15,124 bases of DNA from NCBI GenBank assembly GCA_030606845.1, contig JAUWFP010000023.1:1-15124 (forward strand), given 5' to 3'. The notes beneath the pieces were generated by a model. The model was given only the letters and a program-made list of their open reading frames with translations, was not told the origin of the DNA and did not search any database. Shown piece after piece: positions 1 through 5,358 of this stretch (within the stretch, counting starts at the first letter, position 1; each line of letters starts with the position of its first letter). This DNA is from Anaerolineales bacterium (lineage in GTDB: Bacteria > Chloroflexota > Anaerolineae > Anaerolineales > E44-bin32). A program made the translations under genes and the position numbers.

Positions 1-2
1 TG

Positions 3-806
3 AAATTCGGGAAAGGCGGGCGACTGGTCTTGAATGTCGCCGAGATGCCGATTAAGTGCCCTGTTGCACCACTCGAGTTTCTCTTCCTGGCTGATTGGTT
101 CTTTCACGAGCGCGGCATCCGCGACGACGTTGAGATTATCTTCGCCACCCCGCTGCCGGGCGCCTTCACCAAACCTCGTGCTTCGTCGATTTTGGGCGAC
201 ATGCTCGAACGCAAGAACATAAAAATCGAAGCCGACTTCAACATCATGGAAGTGGATCACACGCAGCAAGCGATTCGTTCCTATGATGAGCGCGAGATCC
301 CTTTCGACCTTCTCGTCAGTATTCCTACCAACATGGGCTCTGAGGTGATTGAACGTTCAGGCATGGGGGACGAGCTGAGCTTTGTGCCGACCGATAAACA
401 CACACTGCGGTCCAAGAAATGGGAGAACGTGTGGGTCATCGGCGACGCCGGCAATACCCCGACATCAAAAGCCGGTTCCGTTGCCCACTTCATGCTCGAT
501 GTGATCGTCGAGAACATACTGCGCCAAATGGAAGGCCTTGAACCTTTAGCCAAATTCGATGGTCACGCGAACTGCTTCATCGAATCCGGCTTTGAAAAGG
601 GCATCCTTATCGATTTCAACTATGATGTCGAACCACTTCCTGGCAAGTATCCTCTCCCCGGTTTTGGGCCCTTTTCCTTACTCAAGGAATCGGCCGCAAA
701 CCACTGGGGGAAGATGACCTTCCGCTGGGTGTACTGGAACATGCTCCTCAAGGGGGAAGAGATGCCCTTCGAGTCTCAAATGAGCATGGCCGGCAAGTGG
801 AAGTAA
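3..806 (+). CDS. sqr: Sulfide:quinone oxidoreductase-like flavoprotein, C-terminal part (5' end outside window)
   Basis: The reading frame is open from the window edge, so the N-terminal FAD-binding half lies upstream; the TTG at 30 is an internal Leu codon, not the start. The family oxidises sulfide with FAD and passes electrons to membrane quinone, building polysulfide on redox cysteines. Seen here: a PIKCPVAP motif (Cys at fragment residue 19), matching the conserved central SQR cysteine; an FAD-contacting VIGDAGNTPTSKAG segment near residue 145; and a second cysteine in HANCFIESGF (residue 191), at the usual place of the C-terminal redox cysteine. The tail (FRWVYWNMLL) is aromatic and amphipathic, as expected for monotopic membrane attachment. 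It is followed after 9 bases by a DUF1641 gene. Another FAD-dependent NAD(P)H or sulfur oxidoreductase of the same superfamily is possible, but both cysteines favour SQR. Confidence 0.85.
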   Translation, partial: KFGKGGRLVLNVAEMPIKCPVAPLEFLFLADWFFHERGIRDDVEIIFATPLPGAFTKPRASSILGDMLERKNIKIEADFNIMEVDHTQQAIRSYDEREIPFDLLVSIPTNMGSEVIERSGMGDELSFVPTDKHTLRSKKWENVWVIGDAGNTPTSKAGSVAHFMLDVIVENILRQMEGLEPLAKFDGHANCFIESGFEKGILIDFNYDVEPLPGKYPLPGFGPFSLLKESAANHWGKMTFRWVYWNMLLKGEEMPFESQMSMAGKWK

Positions 807-815
807 GGGGGAGAC

Positions 816-1502
816 ATGCCAAAAACAATGACAGCAACCGACCTTGAAATTGAAAGCATCCACAAGAAGCTCGATATCCTCACAGAATATGTCGAGGCGC
901 AGCATAAACGCCAGCAGGAATTCGATGAATTGAAACAGGATGTGATGCCCATTGCCAATCACATGATCAAGCTATCCATCGATGAGTTAGCAGAGATCGG
1001 AACTGAGTTTCAAGTCGAGGATCTCTTCTATCTGCTCAAGCGCCTGCTTAGAAACACCGGAATGCTCATGCGCCTGGTGGATATGCTTGAGGCCGGCATG
1101 GATCTAACGGAGGAATTGAAGCCAATCGGACTGCAGGCGTTCTCAAGCATAGTCGAGACGCTTGACCGGTTAGAACGCGAGGGCTACTTCACCTTAATGG
1201 GCGAGGGCTGGGGAATCGTCGAACGCGTCGTCCATGAAATCAACGAGGATGATGTACGCGCTCTGGGCGACAGCATCGTCCCCATTCTCACAATCGTCCG
1301 CAGCGTGACCCAACCAGAAATTCTCTCACTCGCCGACGATGCCATTTCCGCCATTCAGCCAAGCGCAACAGAAGAGGAAAATATTTCAGCTTTTGCCCTA
1401 CTGCGCGAATTATCAGACCCGAAGGTCCGCCGTGGTATGTCGCGCCTGCTCAACCTATTGAAAATACTCGGCGACCAACCCGCGAAACAAACACCAAACT
1501 AA
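816..1502 (+). CDS. DUF1641 domain protein, probable helper of the sulfide:quinone oxidoreductase
   Basis: A 228-residue soluble, acidic, mostly helical protein without signal peptide or membrane segment. The N-terminal 45 residues look like a coiled coil. The middle and C-terminal parts resemble DUF1641 proteins, which are often encoded beside SQR-like flavoproteins and, in Bacillus (YrhD, YjgD), beside formate dehydrogenase-like enzymes. The biochemical role of DUF1641 is not established. Its position 9 bases after the SQR gene suggests it assembles with or modulates that enzyme, which is inference. A purine-rich GGGGGAG (807-813) lies just upstream of the ATG at 816; the spacing is short, and the second ATG at 828 is a weaker alternative because its spacing is long. 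Confidence 0.75.
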   Translation: MPKTMTATDLEIESIHKKLDILTEYVEAQHKRQQEFDELKQDVMPIANHMIKLSIDELAEIGTEFQVEDLFYLLKRLLRNTGMLMRLVDMLEAGMDLTEELKPIGLQAFSSIVETLDRLEREGYFTLMGEGWGIVERVVHEINEDDVRALGDSIVPILTIVRSVTQPEILSLADDAISAIQPSATEEENISAFALLRELSDPKVRRGMSRLLNLLKILGDQPAKQTPN

Positions 1503-1523
1503 AGAACGAGACTAAGGAGAAAA

Positions 1524-1835
1524 ATGATGACAAGCCCAATTCTTGAGAACGTCGAATTCGATGGTGATGGCTTCATGATCGATCCCAACGCGTGGACCGC
1601 GGAAATTGGCGAGGCGATCGCCGCGCGCGAAGAGTTACCACTTACCGATCGCCACTGGGTCGTGATTAACTTCGCCCGTCAGGAATTCGAGGCGAATGAC
1701 GAAGCACCAACGCTGCGGCGCATCACGAAGACGACTGACGTAGACACCAAGGAACTTTATAAACTCTTCCCCGGTGGACCTGCAAAAAAGGCAGCTATGG
1801 TCGCTGGGTTGGGAAAACCCACCGGGTGCATCTAG
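1524..1835 (+). CDS. tusE: TusE/DsrC-family sulfur carrier with a single C-terminal cysteine
   Basis: A 103-residue protein with the DsrC/TusE fold signature: DGDGFMIDPNAWT near residues 14-25, the DRHWVVINFAR segment (42-52), and the family tail KPTGCI with penultimate Cys102. DsrC proteins of dissimilatory sulfur metabolism carry a second cysteine eleven residues earlier; here that position is Ala91 (GPAKKAAMVAG), so this is a one-cysteine, TusE-like member. Such proteins accept persulfide sulfur from TusA/DsrE-type donors. Its place between the SQR/DUF1641 pair and a DsrE-family gene points to persulfide traffic from sulfide oxidation rather than a free-standing tRNA thiolation role, though the latter is not excluded. 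AGGAG at 1515-1519 lies 4 bases from the ATG at 1524 and 7 from a second ATG at 1527, which may be the true start. Confidence 0.88.
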   Translation: MMTSPILENVEFDGDGFMIDPNAWTAEIGEAIAAREELPLTDRHWVVINFARQEFEANDEAPTLRRITKTTDVDTKELYKLFPGGPAKKAAMVAGLGKPTGCI

Positions 1836-1870
1836 ACCGTTGAAGCAAACGGAGAATATGGAGAATCTCA

Positions 1871-2356
1871 ATGACAGAAAAAAGCAATGGCAACCGCAAG
1901 CTGTGCATCATCACGTCGAAAGGCTCACTCGACATGGCCTATATCCCGCTCATCCTCGCCAATTCAGCCAGAATGACAGGGATTGACGTCGAGCTCTTCT
2001 TCACTTTCTGGGGGCTGGACGTCATCACAAAGAAAAAGATGGGCGGATTAAATGTGGCTACGGTCGGCAACCCAAGCATGCACCCCTGGTTCCACATCCC
2101 AACTTTACTTGGTGCCATACCCGGAATGTCCGCCGCGGCTTCGTGGATGATGCGGCAAGAGATCGGCAAGCTCGACTTCCCACCCGTCCCTGAATTCGTC
2201 CAGTTGGTCATCGACTCAGGAGCCAATGTATACGGCTGCAAGATGTCGATGGACATGATGAAACTGACCAAAGACGATCTCGTCGATGAGGCAGAAGTTC
2301 TCGGTGCAATGGAATTCATGGAGCTATCCGAAGGGGCCCAGCTCCTACTCGTGTAG
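1871..2356 (+). CDS. DsrE-family (DsrE2-like) sulfurtransferase-type protein
   Basis: A 161-residue protein of the DsrE/DsrF-like fold. It begins with a hydrophobic strand (LCIITSKG), has a FFTFWGLDVI segment near residues 43-52, and ends with the VYGCKMSMDMM motif holding Cys123, the position of the sulfur-binding cysteine in DsrE2-type proteins. A hydrophobic stretch around residues 75-95 is common in this subgroup and may touch the membrane. Family knowledge: DsrE2 proteins occur with TusA, rhodanese and SQR genes and take part in persulfide transfer. It is the last gene of the four-gene operon, 35 bases after the TusE-like gene and about 20 bases before a strong terminator. The start is supported by GGAG around 1860. 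Confidence 0.82.
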   Translation: MTEKSNGNRKLCIITSKGSLDMAYIPLILANSARMTGIDVELFFTFWGLDVITKKKMGGLNVATVGNPSMHPWFHIPTLLGAIPGMSAAASWMMRQEIGKLDFPPVPEFVQLVIDSGANVYGCKMSMDMMKLTKDDLVDEAEVLGAMEFMELSEGAQLLLV

Positions 2357-2377
2357 ATTCACCCTTCAAGAATCAAG

Positions 2378-2410
2378 ACGGGGCTTCCTAGTCGGAAGCC
2401 CCGTTTTCAT
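2378..2410 (+). terminator. Intrinsic terminator of the sulfur operon
   Basis: A perfect 10-base stem (2379-2388 pairing with 2394-2403, extended by one A-T pair) closes a 5-base loop TAGTC and is followed by TTTTCATTTT. The stem is GC-rich (CGGGGCTTCC). It lies between the DsrE-like gene and the convergent regulator. The T-run is on the plus side, so it mainly ends the sulfur operon. Confidence 0.9.
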
Positions 2411-2430
2411 TTTAAGGACTCTGGATTCGG

Positions 2431-3057
2431 CTACTCTGATTCATCCTCGGTCTTTGCCATGAGGCGCAGTGCGTGCGGGTCTTCACCATCCGTAAAACCT
2501 GAAAGCACAAAGATCGCATTCGTTACTAGTGGCCCCGGATTCCGCCAGCGATGTTGGCGATGTGCAGTAAACAGGAGGGTATCCCCCGCTTCTAGCAGAA
2601 AGATTTCGTCCTCAACCTGATACTCCAGTTGGCCACGAAGACACAGCACAAATTCATGCCCGGTGTGAACAATCGGCTGTGGTCCGCTATTGGCTCCATT
2701 CTCGAGAGTTAATGCGAACGGTTCCACTCGCCCCGAGAACTGCTCGCCCCCTAATCCCTCAACCAACCCGCGCGTGAAAGGCACTCGCGTCCGCTCTCCA
2801 GCCCTGATATGAATCACGTCGTGCAATTCAGGCTCGGTTTGGAAAAAAGTGGTGATAGGTACGTTCATGGCCCCTGCGACTTTATAAAGCGTGCTGACCG
2901 ATGGTGAGCTGCGCCCCCGCTCGATCAAGCTCAGAGCATTCGCGGAGAGCCCGCTTTGCCTCGCCAGCGCCCTTATAGATAACCCTCGCTGCTCACGCAG
3001 CTGACGTAAGCGGATACCGACATCGACTGACACCGCACTTTTACCAAGAATATCCAT
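2431..3057 (-). CDS. XRE-family transcription regulator with C-terminal cupin sensor domain
   Basis: A 208-residue protein with an N-terminal helix-turn-helix of the Cro/cI type (about residues 14-68; LSIRALARQSGLSANALSLIE covers the two recognition helices) and a C-terminal cupin_2 domain (about 120-180) with a GHEFVLCLRG strand and an LLEAGDTLLF turn. This architecture is common in one-component regulators that bind small ligands and control a neighbouring gene. I choose the ATG at 3057 because GAGGAG lies 5 bases upstream of it; the GTG at 3063 would overlap that ribosome binding site. The gene converges on the sulfur operon and diverges from the rhodanese lipoprotein, so either could be its target; this is inference. 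A TACAAT-like -10 box lies upstream, but I see no good -35 partner. Confidence 0.88.
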   Translation of the reverse strand: MDILGKSAVSVDVGIRLRQLREQRGLSIRALARQSGLSANALSLIERGRSSPSVSTLYKVAGAMNVPITTFFQTEPELHDVIHIRAGERTRVPFTRGLVEGLGGEQFSGRVEPFALTLENGANSGPQPIVHTGHEFVLCLRGQLEYQVEDEIFLLEAGDTLLFTAHRQHRWRNPGPLVTNAIFVLSGFTDGEDPHALRLMAKTEDESE

Positions 3058-3451
3058 CGGCACTCCTCATATGTTTTCCTGATCCCCATAATTGTATCTT
3101 GAGTTGACCAATCCTTCCAGATAGCCACAGCACTTCTTCCAACACCTGACCCACACATTAAATCTTTCGGACTGTCATCATAACAAACAACGGGGTAGCG
3201 GAGCTGGCTGATCGCCAGCGCGCGGTCCCCCTGCTTTCTAAAGAAAAATCCATAATGCGGTTCCAGGTTGTAAGAACTTCGTCCAGCCTGACAGCGGCAT
3301 CATCTAGCCCCTTTCGACCATAAGTCCGGTAAAATAGTCCCTCGCAGTTTTCCATAGGATTTAAAAAGAAATGGAGTTGTTCGTCAAATTGAATTAAATG
3401 AGATGATGTCATTCTGAGCAGTTACCAAAATTTTTGAGGAGTAATTTAATA
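3058..3451. other. Gene-poor intergenic region between regulator and rhodanese lipoprotein
   Basis: 394 bases between two divergent genes. It should carry the promoters of both and possibly the regulator's operator. A minus-strand open frame (84 codons, 3158-3412) runs through it, but it has no Shine-Dalgarno sequence and no recognisable domain, so I do not call it a gene. I see no tRNA, strong repeat or convincing sigma-70 promoter. GAGGAG at 3436-3441 is the ribosome binding site of the downstream lipoprotein. Confidence 0.6.
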
Positions 3452-4360
3452 ATGAAACGTATAGGTTCTTGGCTTTTCGCGCTGATGATAATCCTGGCGA
3501 TGTTTCTCTCCTCATGTGGTACCGAGGCCGCGCCAGAAACGATAGTTGTAGCCGTGCCGTTGGATCCTGGATCGAACGCTGCCCAAAACCCGGGTTCCCC
3601 CAATTTGTCGTATGCGGTCGCAGAAGACATCGACGCCGCGTTTAACTCCTTCCTCGACAACATGGTGGGCTACAACGCAATAAATCCCGCGGGGTTATAT
3701 GAGATGCTCGCAGAAGAGCCACCGCCGTTTCTGCTCGACGTCCGCTGTATAAACGAAGTTGCAGAGCATGGCTACATCGAAGGCGCAACGGTCATCCCGC
3801 TGCTCGAGCTCGGTAAGAATCTGGACCTTTTGCCGTCGTTTGACTCCACCATCGTTGCCTACTGCGGCAGCGGTTGGCGCTGTACTATCGCCATGACCGC
3901 CCTCGGTCCTCTCGGTTGGAACTCCACATTTGTATTAAAAGAAGGCAGTTACCAAGGCTGGGCTGAAGCCGGATACCCTGTAGCTCTCGGGTTACCTGAA
4001 ACCGTTGCGCTTCACGCTGCATCCCCCGACCCGGCGATGACCGCCGTTATCAACAAGATGCTCTCCAGCATCCCCGAAGACTGGGGGTTCGTCACCGCCA
4101 ATGCCATCCTCCAAGAGCTCGACAAGGACCAGAATCTGATCATGATCGACGTGCGGAGCGATGATGAGGTCAAGGCCACCGGCTCCATCGAGGGTGCGAT
4201 CCACATCCCGCTCGAGGACTTCATCGATCGAAAAACGGATTGGCCCATCGACAAAGATGCCACGATCGTCATCTATAGCGGCTACGGTCACAGGTCCACT
4301 ATCGCCATGACCATCCTTATGACCTACGGTTATAGCGATGTCCGTTCTCTTGGCGGGTAA
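3452..4360 (+). CDS. Exported lipoprotein with two tandem rhodanese domains; second domain cut by a stop codon
   Basis: A 302-residue product. Residues 1-22 form a lipoprotein signal: basic MKR, a hydrophobic core, and lipobox LSSC with Cys22. The start at 3452 is preferred over the TTG at 3434 because of GAGGAG 10 bases upstream and the complete signal peptide. Two homologous units follow, each with LLDVR or MIDVR, an IEGA..IPL segment and a Y(C/S)G.G.R.TIAMT loop. Unit 1 has the catalytic-loop cysteine (YCGSGWRC, Cys138); unit 2 has serine instead (YSGYGHRS, Ser276). Rhodaneses move sulfane sulfur between thiols, so an envelope protein near the sulfur operon could handle extracytoplasmic sulfur or act as a binding module. 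The frame stops with TAA inside the conserved LGGGFAAW motif of unit 2, and the motif resumes directly afterwards (see findings). Confidence 0.85.
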   Translation: MKRIGSWLFALMIILAMFLSSCGTEAAPETIVVAVPLDPGSNAAQNPGSPNLSYAVAEDIDAAFNSFLDNMVGYNAINPAGLYEMLAEEPPPFLLDVRCINEVAEHGYIEGATVIPLLELGKNLDLLPSFDSTIVAYCGSGWRCTIAMTALGPLGWNSTFVLKEGSYQGWAEAGYPVALGLPETVALHAASPDPAMTAVINKMLSSIPEDWGFVTANAILQELDKDQNLIMIDVRSDDEVKATGSIEGAIHIPLEDFIDRKTDWPIDKDATIVIYSGYGHRSTIAMTILMTYGYSDVRSLGG

Positions 4361-4533
4361 TTCGCTGCCTGGATCGATCCCGCCCACCATGCTCGATTTC
4401 CAATCGCGAACTGAGTCAGCCGCCTTCAAAGGAAACTCATCGGCGCTTCCACTGGGTGTAAAACCATTTCGGGTTGCTGCGTGTAAATGAAGGTGAGTTC
4501 CCAGGCTGCGCGGCTGGAGAAGCAACTCTCTCT

Positions 4534-5358
4534 TTACCTACCTGCAATTTTCTGGATGTCTTCCCAGGCGATCACACGCAGTCGCCGCCAGAGCGAATCA
4601 TCTTCTACGCGCTCTGTGAAATCAAGCCAATCCTTTTCAAGCTTCGACCAATGCGAACGCGGCGTGAAGACCCAGAGCTGAAACTCACGCTCTAGAAGAT
4701 CCGCGAGTTCACGCCCAATTGTGAGCGTGCGCCCCAGTTGATAGTGACGATTGCAGGTTGGCGATTCAGAATCCGGCTTTGGTCGCGGCCCCATCGCTAG
4801 ATGGCTTGTGAAGCGGGACTTTTCGTCTTCCCAATAGCGGCAGGGCAACCAGTCATCTCCAGCTGGGAGGTGCATCTCCGGGCAGCGGCGTCTTGTGAAG
4901 CGCGAGCAACGTCCAAAACCGCTCTTGCGCTTAGATTCAACCAGAATAAGATTTCTCTCGCCAAGAAAATAAAGGTCAACCTCTGTCTTCGGACCACTGC
5001 CATCGATCATGAGAAGAACATCATCCAGCTTTTGCAGGCGCACCCCATCCACGCCGAATCCCCAATAATAGGGGGTTAAATCATCGTCAGCCTTGCTTTC
5101 TTCATTGGGATTACCCCATAAAGGTCTAATATTCAGAAGATCCATCATTGCGATTGTCGGCTGCGCCAACGGGTAGATCACATTCCACAACAATGCGTTT
5201 TCTGAGGTTGGATTGAGGAAGTTTGTTAGCACACTCTCAGGGAGGACTGAAAATAGTCCCTCATTCTCTCCGGAAATGACCTGCTTTGGGAGCCACCTCC
5301 GCTTACCACCATGACCACTCCCCCTCTTGCCGAAACCCTCATTGAGGTCATTAGTCAT
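4534..5358 (-). CDS. PD-(D/E)XK nuclease-like protein with four clustered cysteines
   Basis: A 274-residue protein I cannot name with certainty. Around residues 126-145 it shows EVDLYFLGERNLILVESKRK, a good match to the PD-(D/E)XK nuclease core (Asp128, Glu141, Lys143, with a hydrophobic strand before E-x-K). Four cysteines follow: Cys151, Cys159, Cys173 and Cys202; the last is close to a NRHYQLGRTL helix. A metal or iron-sulfur site is possible, as in some other PD-(D/E)XK enzymes, but this is inference. It may belong to the PGN_0703-like branch of the superfamily. Its ATG overlaps the stop of the transaldolase-PGI fusion (ATGA), so the two are probably translationally coupled. No methylase or partner restriction gene is adjacent, which argues against a simple restriction-modification system. 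Confidence 0.6.
   Translation of the reverse strand: MTNDLNEGFGKRGSGHGGKRRWLPKQVISGENEGLFSVLPESVLTNFLNPTSENALLWNVIYPLAQPTIAMMDLLNIRPLWGNPNEESKADDDLTPYYWGFGVDGVRLQKLDDVLLMIDGSGPKTEVDLYFLGERNLILVESKRKSGFGRCSRFTRRRCPEMHLPAGDDWLPCRYWEDEKSRFTSHLAMGPRPKPDSESPTCNRHYQLGRTLTIGRELADLLEREFQLWVFTPRSHWSKLEKDWLDFTERVEDDSLWRRLRVIAWEDIQKIAGR

Noticed and set aside
2431..3063. GTG at 3063 as start of the XRE/cupin regulator
   Set aside because: The GTG overlaps GAGGAG, which sits at proper distance from the ATG at 3057.
3158..3412. Minus-strand 84-codon open frame between the regulator and the rhodanese gene
   Set aside because: No Shine-Dalgarno sequence, no recognisable domain or signal, and it covers the promoter space of two divergent genes.
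3992..4525. Long minus-strand open frame opposite the rhodanese gene
   Set aside because: It is antisense to a well-supported coding region; its His/Asp-rich composition reflects the complement of that gene.
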